DNA from: Fibrobacter sp. | GTDB lineage: Bacteria; Fibrobacterota; Fibrobacteria; Fibrobacterales; Fibrobacteraceae | Length of the DNA stretch: 34,269 nt | Direction of reading: 5' to 3' | Assembly (NCBI GenBank): GCA_024398845.1 | Contig: JAKSIM010000029.1 | Span: 1-34,269 of the forward strand | Notes under the pieces: generated by a model | What the model saw: only the letters and a program-made list of their open reading frames with translations | Told to the model about the DNA's origin: nothing | The model's database searches: none | Translations under genes and position numbers: made by a program | Shown here: positions 7,134-15,533 of the stretch, in pieces | How positions within the stretch are numbered: the first letter of the stretch is position 1 | Layout: every line of letters begins with the position of its first letter

Positions 7134-7982
7134 ATGGATGCTTTTGTCTGGAAAAAGGTAGTAGATCTTGCAAACAGGCTCTCGAACGTGACTTACGAGA
7201 ACCTCACGAAGATTATCCGTCTGGAATCGACGGGAAGCGCTACGGCGGCCCGCAATCTGGACGATAGCGACCAGAACGATATTGATACCTGGATGGGTGG
7301 TGGTACCTGCTTTAGCATGACGTGGCATTTGTACCAAAGTTTTGTGGACCTTGGCCTCAAGCCGCGTCTGGTCATGGGCCATAAGCGAAAGGAGCGGAAC
7401 ATCCATTGCGCCCTGATTTTGCCCGACGAAAATCCCGCGGTGTTGCCCGATTCCGCAATTTCGTCGATCAATCCCGCTGCCGCTTCTAGCTTCTCTCCGC
7501 AGGCCTCTTACCTTTTTGACCCCGGTTATTTGATATTCGACCCGCTTCCGATGCCACTTTCGCAGCCGTTTGGCACGGGTGAAGCGTTTTTCCCGCTGGT
7601 CCCGAACTGCGTGCGCTTGGTGCGCCCGTCGCTTGACCGCATGGAACTTTGGACGGGAGGCGCTCTGCAGGCGAATGGCTCCCTGAGCGCCCCGATGAAA
7701 CTGCGCTTTGAATACCCGGTGGAGGGCGTGAGCGTTGAAGAATTCAAGCAGCACTGGAGCGAAAGTTTTTATCGCGAAATGATGACATACCCGGTACTAA
7801 ACCGCTTGGACCGCGAACGTGGCGTGCAGTATTATTACCAAAAGGGAAACCTCGTGACTCGCGACTCGAACGGCAGCCGCATGGAACGTTTGGACGAAAA
7901 CGGCCGCGTCGAAAAGTTGAGCGAAATCTTTAGACTTTCGCCGGATTTGATTGAAAAGGCGCTTGGAATACTTGCAAAGTAA
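7134..7982 (+). CDS. NAT/transglutaminase-like protein with Cys-His-Asp triad
   Basis: A 282-residue soluble protein. GGGTCFSMTWHLYQSF (C59), NIHCALIL (H91) and YLFDPGYLIFDPLP (D129) occur in the order and context of the arylamine N-acetyltransferase / transglutaminase-fold catalytic triad: a Cys at the start of a helix after Gly-Gly, a His in a beta strand, and an Asp in FDPGY. Overall length also fits NAT (about 260-290). The remainder is not close to typical NATs, so the acyl donor and acceptor are unknown and a peptidase- or amidase-type reaction is possible. The C-terminal third (SFYREMMTYPVLNRLDRERG) is consistent with a lid or extra domain. The ATG at 7134 was chosen over the frame opening at 7032 because GAGG precedes it and the upstream part overlaps the divergent promoter. 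Confidence 0.65.
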   Translation: MDAFVWKKVVDLANRLSNVTYENLTKIIRLESTGSATAARNLDDSDQNDIDTWMGGGTCFSMTWHLYQSFVDLGLKPRLVMGHKRKERNIHCALILPDENPAVLPDSAISSINPAAASSFSPQASYLFDPGYLIFDPLPMPLSQPFGTGEAFFPLVPNCVRLVRPSLDRMELWTGGALQANGSLSAPMKLRFEYPVEGVSVEEFKQHWSESFYREMMTYPVLNRLDRERGVQYYYQKGNLVTRDSNGSRMERLDENGRVEKLSEIFRLSPDLIEKALGILAK

Positions 7983-8083
7983 TGCTTTTGCTCTGCTAAA
8001 AATCGCTTACATCGATTTATTTCGCTATTCGTTTTATATATTGAGAATAGATTTTGGCGCCCGAGCGCTCAAAGGAGTACATC

Positions 8084-8572
8084 ATGAAAAAGATTTTGGT
8101 GGCTTTTGTGGCCCTTGTTTCCGTAGCTCTTGTGGCTTGCGGCCCTTCTAAACTCGATATTCAAGAAATGTCTGTGAATTGCGACGTTTCCATTGAAGTG
8201 AGCAAGGTTTTGGACGATTCCATTAGCCTCTACATTGGCAATATGTTCTTCCTCAATGCAAAGCAGACGGTGAACGAAAGCTTGTTCCCGCTCTCTGCCA
8301 GCGTACGTGACCCGGGTAATCCGGAAGCTTTAAGCCGCACGGACGTTATTGAAGACGAAAAGGCCTTTGTGGATTATCTCCGTCGCGCAGCACCTATGGC
8401 CGTAACGTTCGGTATCGTGGTGAACGAAACGGCTAATAACGAAATTGGTTTTGACGAAGCGAAAACGGTTTCCCGTATTGTGAATGCCCTCAAGACTCTT
8501 GATGGAGGCTCCGCCATCTTGTTCCATGCTACAGCTGGTGGCGAATTGACTGACGCCAAGAAGCTGTTCTAA
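8084..8572 (+). CDS. Small lipoprotein of unknown function
   Basis: A 162-residue predicted lipoprotein. The start at 8084 has an excellent ribosome-binding site (AAAGGAG at 8071-8077), and the signal MKKILVAFVALVSVALVAC gives a lipobox ending LVAC, lipidated at C19. The mature part contains SVNCDVSIEVSKVLDDSISLYIGNMFFL and a central GIVVNETANNEIGF region with no family I recognise; it may be a single alpha/beta domain in the periplasm. A TATATT box at 8037-8042 gives a plausible -10 with a leader of about 35 nt, but the -35 is poor. The stop codon lies one base from the stop of the convergent MATE gene, inside or next to the palindrome ATTGCCTAGGCAAT (8576-8589). Confidence 0.75.
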   Translation: MKKILVAFVALVSVALVACGPSKLDIQEMSVNCDVSIEVSKVLDDSISLYIGNMFFLNAKQTVNESLFPLSASVRDPGNPEALSRTDVIEDEKAFVDYLRRAAPMAVTFGIVVNETANNEIGFDEAKTVSRIVNALKTLDGGSAILFHATAGGELTDAKKLF

Positions 8573-8573
8573 A

Positions 8574-9965
8574 TTATTGCCTAGGCAATTTCCGCATTTC
8601 ACGCCAGACCATGGTGAGGCCGAGAATGGCAGCACCTGTGTCTGCAATGGGCTGGGCAATGAATACTCCTTTGAGCCCAAGGAAATGCGGGAAAATGAGC
8701 AGTAAGGGAATGAACAGGATAATTTGACGGCAGGCGTTGAGGAAAAGCGACCGCCCTGCTTTGCCTGTTCCCTGGAAGAAGTTTCCAGAGGTCATAGCGA
8801 GCGGAATCATGAACATGGCCGCCATAAAGATGCGAAGGCCCCAGGAGGAAATTTCGAGTAAACGAACATCTCCGGCGGCGAACGGCGCAACGAATATCTC
8901 GCATTTCCACTGCAAAATGATGTAGGCGAGAAGCACGAAGCTTGTGGAGTACAATAGCGCAATTTTCATGGTCTTGCGGACGCGATTGAATAGCTTTGCG
9001 CCGTAGTTGTAACCGATGATGGGCTGCATGCCGTGGACAAATCCAAGAACGGGGAAGAGCACCATGGTGACAATGCTGTTCATGATGCCAAACGCAGAAA
9101 TCGCCATGTCGCCACCGACAATTTCGCCCTTGAAGGTGCTGGTGTTGCCGTAGGTGGTAAGGCTCCAGGCGAGGATGGCGTTCATGAGGCTTCCGCAGAT
9201 TTGCATAATGGATGGCGGAAGGCCGAGAATGAAAATTTTCCTTACGTAGGGGAACTTGAGACGCATGTGTCGTCGGCAGAACTTGATGGGGGTGTCCTTC
9301 TTTAAGAAGAACTGCATCACGAAAATGCTGCCGATGAATTGGGAGAGGATGGTTGCCCAGGCGGCGCCCTCGATGCCCCAGTGGAAAACCATAATAAAGA
9401 GCCAGTCAAGAATTACGTTGGATCCGGCCCCAATCATTACGCGGAACATGGCCGTTTTGGGGTGGCCCATGCTGCGGATAAAATGGTTCATGCCGGGGGT
9501 AATTGTTTGGAACAGGGCTCCGCACAAAATAATTCGCATGTAGGTGTTGGCGTAGGGGAGTAGTTCATCGCTTGCGCCAAAAATGCGGAGGAGCGGAGTC
9601 ATGAACGTTTCGCCAAGTATGAATGCAGCCACGGCCATGACAACAAGTAGCATAAAACCGTGATTCATAATGATTGATGCCTGCGTGTACTTTTTTTCGC
9701 CAAGGCGGATAGCGAAGAGGGTATTGCTGCCGACGCCAATAATCATGGACATGGCCGAAATAAAAAGTACAATGGGGAAGCAGATGGTGATGCCGCCGAT
9801 GCCGAGGTAACCGACGCCTTGGCCGACGAAATAGCGGTCCACTATATTATAGAGCGCCTCAACGCACATGCTGATGATGGCGGGGACGGAAAACTGCAAG
9901 ATGAGTTTGCCAATACTTGCCGTTCCCAAGGTGTTAATCTTGGAATTTTGTAAAGCTCCTGTCAT
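8574..9965 (-). CDS. MATE family efflux transporter (MepA-like)
   Basis: A 463-residue membrane protein with about twelve hydrophobic helices in two homologous halves, the hallmark of multidrug and toxic compound extrusion (MATE) cation antiporters. Typical features are IGKLILQFSVPAIISMCVEALYN in helix 1, DRYFVGQGVGYLGIGGITIC, GASDELLPYANTYMRI between helices 4 and 5, and the second-half mirror GMQPIIGYNYGAKLFNRVRK. The short N-terminus and these motifs fit the MepA/DinF-type branch, which exports cationic drugs and dyes using Na+ or H+; the actual substrate is not predictable. It lies 41 bp downstream of the EAL gene on the same strand but has its own promoter-like sequence in that gap, so expression may be partly independent. 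No strong ribosome-binding site precedes the ATG. Confidence 0.92.
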   Translation of the reverse strand: MTGALQNSKINTLGTASIGKLILQFSVPAIISMCVEALYNIVDRYFVGQGVGYLGIGGITICFPIVLFISAMSMIIGVGSNTLFAIRLGEKKYTQASIIMNHGFMLLVVMAVAAFILGETFMTPLLRIFGASDELLPYANTYMRIILCGALFQTITPGMNHFIRSMGHPKTAMFRVMIGAGSNVILDWLFIMVFHWGIEGAAWATILSQFIGSIFVMQFFLKKDTPIKFCRRHMRLKFPYVRKIFILGLPPSIMQICGSLMNAILAWSLTTYGNTSTFKGEIVGGDMAISAFGIMNSIVTMVLFPVLGFVHGMQPIIGYNYGAKLFNRVRKTMKIALLYSTSFVLLAYIILQWKCEIFVAPFAAGDVRLLEISSWGLRIFMAAMFMIPLAMTSGNFFQGTGKAGRSLFLNACRQIILFIPLLLIFPHFLGLKGVFIAQPIADTGAAILGLTMVWREMRKLPRQ

Positions 9966-9975
9966 TTCGGGGCCA

Positions 9976-10004
9976 AAAATAGAAATTTTGCCTCATCGTT
10001 GCAA
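9976..10004 (-). promoter_or_regulatory. Putative promoter of the MATE gene
   Basis: On the minus strand TTGCAA (9999-10004) and TATTTT (9976-9981) are 17 bp apart in the gap between the EAL gene and the MATE gene. The -10 box ends 10 nt before the ATG, so any 5' leader would be only a few bases. Confidence 0.45.
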
Positions 10005-10006
10005 GA

Positions 10007-11686
10007 TTAGTACATGTGCTTGTTTTGCAGGCGCTTTTCGAATTCTTCTTTGGGAAGAGGCTTATCGTAAATAAATCCCTGGACCATTTTGCAATTGATG
10101 TCGCGCAGGAATTCCAGTTGCTTGCTGTTTTCGACGCCCTCGGCGACCACTTCCTTGTTGAGCTCGTTCATGAGCCCGACCATGTTCTTGAGGACAATTT
10201 TTTCTTGAGTCTGCTTCTCGTCGATGTTGTCGAGGAGGGACTTGTCGAGCTTGATGACATTGACGTTGAAGTTCGTGAGAACATTCAGCGTGGAGTAGCC
10301 TGTGCCGAAGTCGTCAATGGAAACCGAGACTCCGTTACCGCGGAGCGTGTTCACAAAGGTGTGCATCGCGAGGTTGTCCTCGAAATCGGAAACTTCCGTG
10401 AGTTCGATTTCAATAAGGTCGCTGCTAATGTTGTACTTGTTCATGATGCCGAGAATGCTGTCGGCGAGGTTCGGATTTCTCAAATGGACTTTGGAGAAGT
10501 TCGAAGATACGCGGACGGGATTGTAGCCGGCATCGATCCAGCTACGGAGGTCTTTGCAGACCTGTTCAAATACAAAGAAGTCGAGCTGGCAAATGGTGGT
10601 TTCTTTTTCGAGAATCGGTAAAAAGTCGGCTGGTGGTACGATTGTCGAACCCTTGTTCCAACGAACGAGCGCTTCGCAACCGTGTAGCTTCCCTTGTTCC
10701 AGGTGGATTTTGGGCTGATAATAAACAATGAATTCGCCGTTTTTGAATGCCTCTTGGAAGGTGGCGGAAACTTGTTTTTCGTGCATGGCGTGTTCAAGCA
10801 TTTCGTCGGTAAAAATCACGATGTCCTTGGAGCCCGGCCTTTTGGCTTCGGCAAGAGCGATGGACCCGTTGTGGAGAATTTCGCTCATGGTGTCGGTTTC
10901 GTTAACCGGGTATACACCCATACGGGCGTGGATGCTGAACTTGATGGGCTTGGGACCAATCTGTGTTGCTACGCTGATGTGCGAGAATTTTTGAATGAAC
11001 TCGTCCTGCTTGTCTTTGTGAACGATGGCGAAGAAGTTGTCGCCGCCGAGACGGGCGATAAAACCGCACGATTCCAGGTATTCGGCCGCAGCGCGGGCAT
11101 ATGTGATAATACCCTGGTCTCCTGCCGAGGAGGATAGCGCCGAGTTGATATATTTATAGTTCTTGAAGTTAATGAATAATCCAGAGTAGTTCGCAAGCTC
11201 GCGGGAAATCTTGAGTTCAATGCCTTTTTGAATGAGGCTCGGCATATTCGCGATGCCCGTCATGGGGTCCGTAATGCTTGCCTGCTTGACCATGCCCATA
11301 AGGCGGGCTCGCCCGGAGAGAATGAACATGTCGAGGGCGAGGAGCTTGATGGCTTCAATTTCGCTTTCGGTGAATTTATGGGTTTTTATGGGGTGGAACC
11401 TGAATGTGGCGAGGCCATTTTCACCGGTGCGGAAAGTTTCTATAAGGGCGTTTTGTTCGTATCCAATTGGATTTTCGTAGAATGCGACCGTGCCACAAAA
11501 CGGATTCTTGTTGTGGGCATTGGTCGGGGACATCAGTTGAGCCGAAATGCAACCGATATTCAATTTATCTATGACGGGAGGCAAGGCTTCGCCTATAAGC
11601 TTAGCCATCTCCTTGGGAGAGGTCACGTTCCCCTGGAGTTTCTCTCTAAAAGCCTTGTATTCTTCGCTACAAAGAGCGTTGTCCAT
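10007..11686 (-). CDS. Degenerate GGDEF / intact EAL cyclic-di-GMP phosphodiesterase
   Basis: A 559-residue cytoplasmic protein. Residues 1-130 look like a GAF-type sensory domain, with no membrane helix. A GGDEF domain follows (about 140-300), with ITDPMTGIANM at its start, but its active-site motif reads GGDNF (214-218) and no RxxD inhibitory site precedes it; replacement of the metal-binding Glu by Asn argues against diguanylate cyclase activity. The EAL domain (about 320-550) looks complete: EALVRW from 338, SSNFSK, ELTE, DDFGTGYS from 458, KLDKS, AEGVE and VQGF. The likely activity is hydrolysis of cyclic-di-GMP to pGpG, perhaps with GTP binding by the GGDEF domain as regulation. The ATG at 11686 has GAGGTGG upstream; the frame is open to 11752 but that part crosses the promoter. 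Confidence 0.9.
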   Translation of the reverse strand: MDNALCSEEYKAFREKLQGNVTSPKEMAKLIGEALPPVIDKLNIGCISAQLMSPTNAHNKNPFCGTVAFYENPIGYEQNALIETFRTGENGLATFRFHPIKTHKFTESEIEAIKLLALDMFILSGRARLMGMVKQASITDPMTGIANMPSLIQKGIELKISRELANYSGLFINFKNYKYINSALSSSAGDQGIITYARAAAEYLESCGFIARLGGDNFFAIVHKDKQDEFIQKFSHISVATQIGPKPIKFSIHARMGVYPVNETDTMSEILHNGSIALAEAKRPGSKDIVIFTDEMLEHAMHEKQVSATFQEAFKNGEFIVYYQPKIHLEQGKLHGCEALVRWNKGSTIVPPADFLPILEKETTICQLDFFVFEQVCKDLRSWIDAGYNPVRVSSNFSKVHLRNPNLADSILGIMNKYNISSDLIEIELTEVSDFEDNLAMHTFVNTLRGNGVSVSIDDFGTGYSTLNVLTNFNVNVIKLDKSLLDNIDEKQTQEKIVLKNMVGLMNELNKEVVAEGVENSKQLEFLRDINCKMVQGFIYDKPLPKEEFEKRLQNKHMY

Positions 11687-12036
11687 ACACCACCTCAAAC
11701 ATATGTCATAAATTAGATAAATATAGTTTTTTTGCCAATACCCTTGTGACAAGGAACACGGATGAGTTTAAGGTGTCGGCGAACGCAAGATATATATTTT
11801 TGTCAAAAAAGAATACGAAAAACGAAATTTAGGGGCTATTTTTTTTGCTTTTTTAATGTTTTAATTAACGGACGATTTTGCAGTGTTCCGTAACTCGTTG
11901 ACTGTCAATGAAATAGGGGTCCTGCGCGCAAAAGGCTGCTTTGGGGGCGCCACAAAAGGTTTGTCCTAGGCTGTTTTGGAAGCCGTTACCTGTCAAAATT
12001 TCTATCTTTTTGCGCGAATTTTACGAGGTAAGCTCT
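11687..12036. other. 350-bp divergent control region between EAL gene and nuo operon
   Basis: No coding frame is credible here; one extension of the nuoB frame upstream starts at TTG 11941 but matches nothing in NuoB. The minus-strand side holds TATATT at 11720-11725, a -10 candidate for the EAL gene giving a leader of about 33 nt. The middle is very AT-rich, with TATATT at 11803-11808 in plus orientation. An 11-bp palindrome TTGACTGTCAA lies at 11898-11908, and ACGGA (11868-11872) is inverted as TCCGT at 11887-11891. No clear -35/-10 pair for nuoB can be fixed, so a leader of 100 nt or more is possible. Confidence 0.5.
11742..11754. promoter_or_regulatory. 13-bp perfect palindrome at the EAL promoter
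   Basis: CCTTGTGACAAGG is an uninterrupted dyad around a central G. It overlaps the position where the -35 of the minus-strand EAL gene should lie (17 bp upstream of TATATT at 11720-11725), which is where a repressor or activator would act. The cognate protein is unknown. Confidence 0.45.
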
Positions 12037-12672
12037 ATGACAGCTGAGGCAGAAAAGCCAAATATCATTACGTCCTCACTTGACTTTATTGTCAACTGGG
12101 GCCGTACTAATTCTCTGTGGCCGTTCCCTTATGGTACGGCTTGTTGTGCAATCGAATTCATGAGTACCGAAGTGGGCCGTTACGACCTTTCCCGTATTGG
12201 TTCCGAATACGTCCGCTTCACTCCGCGCCAGTCCGACGTGCTCCTGGTTTCGGGGACCATTACCTACAAGCAGGCCCCGATTCTCAAGCGCATTTACGAG
12301 CAGATGGCTGAACCCCGCTGGGTTATTGCCATGGGCGCTTGCGCTTGTTCCGGCGGTTTTTATGACTGCTACTGCACGGTTCCGGGTATCGACAACATTA
12401 TCCCGGTGGACGTCTACATGGGTGGTTGCCCGAGCCGTCCGGAGGCCTTCTTTGATGCCATGTTTGACCTGCAGAACAAGATCAAGGACGAATCCTACAT
12501 GAAGCAGCGTGCCGAACGCGTCAAGGATCAGTTGGAAATGATCAAGGCGAAAACAGCCGAAGCTAAGGCCTGTGCGAAGGAATTTGCTCACGAGAAGGTC
12601 GTGGACATCAAGGATTTCGTGGCTGAAAAAGAACATGAAGTTTTGAAAAAAGCTCAATTCTGGAAGGAGTAG
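12037..12672 (+). CDS. nuoB: NADH-quinone oxidoreductase subunit B
   Basis: A 211-residue PSST-type subunit carrying the terminal iron-sulfur cluster N2, which passes electrons to quinone. The four ligands are visible: C36 and C37 in GTACCAIE, C102 in MGACACSGG and C131 in GGCPSRPE. The start at 12037 has ACGAGGT upstream and is followed directly by the conserved region. After the core, residues of about 152-211 form a charged, Ala/Lys/Glu-rich tail predicted to be helical, which many NuoB proteins lack. It is the first gene of the nuo operon here; the usual nuoA does not precede it. The stop is 2 bp before nuoC. Confidence 0.97.
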   Translation: MTAEAEKPNIITSSLDFIVNWGRTNSLWPFPYGTACCAIEFMSTEVGRYDLSRIGSEYVRFTPRQSDVLLVSGTITYKQAPILKRIYEQMAEPRWVIAMGACACSGGFYDCYCTVPGIDNIIPVDVYMGGCPSRPEAFFDAMFDLQNKIKDESYMKQRAERVKDQLEMIKAKTAEAKACAKEFAHEKVVDIKDFVAEKEHEVLKKAQFWKE

Positions 12673-12674
12673 AG

Positions 12675-13280
12675 ATGAAGACTGTTGAAGATATCTTCTC
12701 TGCCTTGGAAGAAAGGTTTGGCGCGAAGCGCGAAATGCTCGACAAGTGGGGCATGACCGTTATTGTTTCGGCCAATTATTTGCATAATGCGGCTCAGTTC
12801 CTCAAGTGCGAGTCCGACATCAAGTTCGAAATGCTGGTGGACATTGCTGGTATTGACTACTTGACTTACCCGAACCACGAAGGTCCGCGCTTTGCTGTTT
12901 CGTACTCTTTTAAGAGTATGTCTAACGCCGGTGCTCGCTTCCGTCTTAAGGTGCTGGTCTCCGAGGATAATTTGAGTGTTCCGACCATTAGCGACCTCTA
13001 TGCGAACGCCAACTGGTACGAACGTGAAGTTTGGGATCAGTTCGGTATCAAGTTCGCTGGTCATCCGGACCTCCGCCGCTTGTTGAACCACGTTGAGTTT
13101 GTGGGGCACCCACTCCGCAAGGATTACCCTGCCCAGAAGCGCCAGTGGCTCTCTACGAACGATTACCTGCTCCCGGAACTGGAACAGCGCCTCGAAGTCC
13201 TTGGTTACAAGGTCATTAAGCGCAGCAAGGAAGTGGAAACTAACGACAACGAATTTTTGGAAGGGAGTATCAAGGCATGA
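12675..13280 (+). CDS. nuoC: NADH-quinone oxidoreductase subunit C
   Basis: A 201-residue 30-kDa-type subunit of the peripheral arm, without cofactor, packing against NuoD near the quinone site. The family signature WYEREVWDQFGIKFAGHPDL followed by RRLLNHVEFVGHPLRKDYP is intact. NuoC and NuoD are separate here, unlike the fused NuoCD of E. coli. The gene starts 2 bp after nuoB, with GGAG just upstream in the nuoB 3' end, and its stop overlaps the start of nuoD by 4 bp (ATGA), indicating translational coupling. Confidence 0.97.
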   Translation: MKTVEDIFSALEERFGAKREMLDKWGMTVIVSANYLHNAAQFLKCESDIKFEMLVDIAGIDYLTYPNHEGPRFAVSYSFKSMSNAGARFRLKVLVSEDNLSVPTISDLYANANWYEREVWDQFGIKFAGHPDLRRLLNHVEFVGHPLRKDYPAQKRQWLSTNDYLLPELEQRLEVLGYKVIKRSKEVETNDNEFLEGSIKA

Positions 13281-14470
13281 TCGTACTGGATCCTAATGGC
13301 GAAAAGCTGAATTTGATGCCCTTGAACGTGGGGCCTAGCCACCCGGCGACTCACGGTTGCTTGCGTTTCCTCGCTGCTATGGACGGTGAAACCATCGTTG
13401 CTAGCGTCGAAGAAATCGGCTACCTGCACCGCGGGTTCGAGAAGATGGTGGAACGCGGTACCTGGCAGCAGGTGGTTCCTTATACGGACCGCCTCAACTA
13501 CTGCTCCGCTATCATGAACAATATTGCCTACTGCCGCACGGTCGAAAAGATGTTTGGCGTAGACATCCCGGAACGCTGCAAGGTCTTGCGCGTGATTGTG
13601 AATGAACTTTCCCGTATCAACGACCACTTTGTGTGCGTCGCTGCTGCGTTCCAGGACTTGGGCGGTACGACTCCGTTCATGTACGCCTTCAACCCGCGTG
13701 AAGAAATCATGTGCATCTGGGAAAAGCTGACTGGCGCCCGTTTGACCAACAGCTTCGCCCGTATCGGCGGCCTCTACCGAGACAGTTACGATGGCTTCGA
13801 AAAGGACGTGCTCGCCGCTCTCGATTCTACCGAGAAGGCCTTGAAGGACTTGCACGCTTGCTTGGACCGTAACCGTATCTTCCTCGACCGTACCGTGGGT
13901 ATCGGCAAGATCAGCGCCGAAAAGGCTATCAGCTACGGCTGGACCGGCCCGTGCCTCCGCGCAAGTGGTGTCGCAAGCGACCTCCGCAAGGATGAACCTT
14001 ACTACGATTACGAAACGTACGACTGGGAAGTCGTCGTCGGCACACAGGGCGACTGCAACGACCGTTTGCAGGTACGCTTGGCTGAAATCGAAGAATCCGT
14101 GAAGATCGTGCGCCAGGCCCTGAAGCGCCTCGCTCCGGGCCCGGTCGACATCGTCGACCCACGCATCCGCGTGCCGGCGCACAAGCTCGCTTACCAGGAT
14201 ATGGAAGGCCTCATCGGCCGCTTCAAGAGCGTGTACGAAGGTATCCGCGTTCCGGAAGGCGAATTCTACTGCGGTACCGAATGCGCCAACGGCGAACTCG
14301 GCTTTACCATTGTAAGTGACGGCAGCGGCCACCCGTACCGCATCAAGGTCCGTCCGCCTTGCCTCACGCAGTTTGCCGCGTTCCACGAACTTGTGGAAGG
14401 CGGTATGCTGGCTGACTCCATGGCTGTCCTTTCTGGCCTCAACATTATTGCTGGAGAACTTGACCGATGA
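13277..14470 (+). CDS. nuoD: NADH-quinone oxidoreductase subunit D
   Basis: A 397-residue 49-kDa-type subunit that forms the quinone-reduction cavity with NuoB. GPSHPATHGCLR at residues 19-30 holds H26, and Y75 in DRLNY follows 49 residues later, the same spacing as His38 and Tyr87 of the Thermus Nqo4 quinone site, so the active-site pair appears conserved. Further conserved blocks are VEEIGYLHRGFEKM, RIGGLYRD and, at the C-terminus, GGMLADSMAVLSGLNIIAGELDR. Length is normal. It overlaps nuoC and nuoE by 4 bp on each side. Confidence 0.97.
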   Translation: MIVLDPNGEKLNLMPLNVGPSHPATHGCLRFLAAMDGETIVASVEEIGYLHRGFEKMVERGTWQQVVPYTDRLNYCSAIMNNIAYCRTVEKMFGVDIPERCKVLRVIVNELSRINDHFVCVAAAFQDLGGTTPFMYAFNPREEIMCIWEKLTGARLTNSFARIGGLYRDSYDGFEKDVLAALDSTEKALKDLHACLDRNRIFLDRTVGIGKISAEKAISYGWTGPCLRASGVASDLRKDEPYYDYETYDWEVVVGTQGDCNDRLQVRLAEIEESVKIVRQALKRLAPGPVDIVDPRIRVPAHKLAYQDMEGLIGRFKSVYEGIRVPEGEFYCGTECANGELGFTIVSDGSGHPYRIKVRPPCLTQFAAFHELVEGGMLADSMAVLSGLNIIAGELDR

Positions 14471-15531
14471 GAGACCATATTACTGGTGCAGTTCAATTTG
14501 TATCTAACAACCATCTGAAGTTCGACCGCCCGGCACAGCCTATCGAAGCTCTCCCGGATCCGGCAGAAACCTTCGGACATGTGAACAAGATCCAGGCTCA
14601 GCCGAGCGCGAAGGAAGTCCTCGCAAAGCTCGACACTCCTGAAATCAAGGCCCGCTGCGCAGACTTGCTCAGCCGCTACCCGGTTGGCCAGGGCGCTCTC
14701 CTCGAAGTCCTTTGGCTTGTGCAGGGCGTGTTCGGCTGGGTTCCGACGGAAGGCATCCGCTGGGCTGCAAACGTTTGCGGTTGCGCTCCGGCTCACGCTC
14801 TTGGCGTCGCTACTTTCTATACCATGTACAACCACGCTCCGAAGGGCAAGTTCCTGTTGCAGTTCTGCCGCAACATCAGCTGCACTATTAAAGGTGCTCC
14901 GAGCCTTATCGCCTACGTGGAACAGGCCTTGAACATCAAGACCGGCGAAACTACTCCGGATGGTCTTTTCACTATCCTCCAGGTGGAATGCCTCGGTAGT
15001 TGCGGCAACGGCCCGATGATGCTCGTGAACGATGACTTCGCAACCGACGCCGAAGGTGACAACCTCACGATGAAGCCGGGTACGACTCTCACGAAGGAAT
15101 CCATCGACCGCATTCTCAAGTGGTGCTATGCCCACGAGAACAACATGCCGAAGCACGACGTGCTTGGCGGTATGGTGAAGGGCCACGGTGGCCATCCGGG
15201 TGCTCCGGGTGCAACGGCTAAGCCGCAGGTCGCCGACTACGCTCCTCCTTCTCCTGTTTTGAACGTGAAGGCTGAAGCCGACGAAACGGGCGCAACCCTC
15301 ACTTGGAAGGGCGCTCCGGAATTCACGAAGATCGTTGTTGAAAAGAAGTCCGGTAATGACTGGGTGGCCGTTGGCGAACCCGGCGTGAAGGACAAGGCTT
15401 TCGTCGATGCCGCCGGCAAGGTTGGCGACGAATACCGCATGATCGCTACGAGTGGCGAACGCGTGGCAAAGCCTTCCAACGTTGCTGTCACTACTCAAAA
15501 GCCCGCCCCGGTGGAAGAGAAGAAGGTGTAA
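14467..15531 (+). CDS. nuoE: NADH-quinone oxidoreductase subunit E with fibronectin-III-like tail
   Basis: A 354-residue 24-kDa-type subunit; typical NuoE is about 160-180 residues. The thioredoxin-like core (about 50-225) keeps the four [2Fe-2S] ligands C134 and C139 (FCRNISC) and C175 and C179 (ECLGSCG), cluster N1a near the FMN of NuoF. About 45 extra residues precede the core. After a Gly/His/Pro-rich linker (about 228-260), residues of about 261-345 look like a fibronectin type III domain: PSPVLNVKAEADETGATLTW, then EYRMIATSGE and PSNVAVTT, with Trp and Tyr at the usual positions. The tail is in frame with no frameshift and ends 2 bp before nuoF. The NuoE call is certain; the FnIII call rests on pattern and should be confirmed by structure prediction. 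Confidence 0.93.
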   Translation: MRDHITGAVQFVSNNHLKFDRPAQPIEALPDPAETFGHVNKIQAQPSAKEVLAKLDTPEIKARCADLLSRYPVGQGALLEVLWLVQGVFGWVPTEGIRWAANVCGCAPAHALGVATFYTMYNHAPKGKFLLQFCRNISCTIKGAPSLIAYVEQALNIKTGETTPDGLFTILQVECLGSCGNGPMMLVNDDFATDAEGDNLTMKPGTTLTKESIDRILKWCYAHENNMPKHDVLGGMVKGHGGHPGAPGATAKPQVADYAPPSPVLNVKAEADETGATLTWKGAPEFTKIVVEKKSGNDWVAVGEPGVKDKAFVDAAGKVGDEYRMIATSGERVAKPSNVAVTTQKPAPVEEKKV

Positions 15532-15533
15532 TT

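Noticed and set aside
8576..8589. ATTGCCTAGGCAAT palindrome as a bidirectional terminator
   Set aside because: It is a perfect dyad without loop or clear U-tract and includes MATE coding sequence; not enough to call.
11941..12036. N-terminal extension of NuoB from TTG 11941
   Set aside because: The extension matches nothing in NuoB, and ATG 12037 has its own ribosome-binding site.
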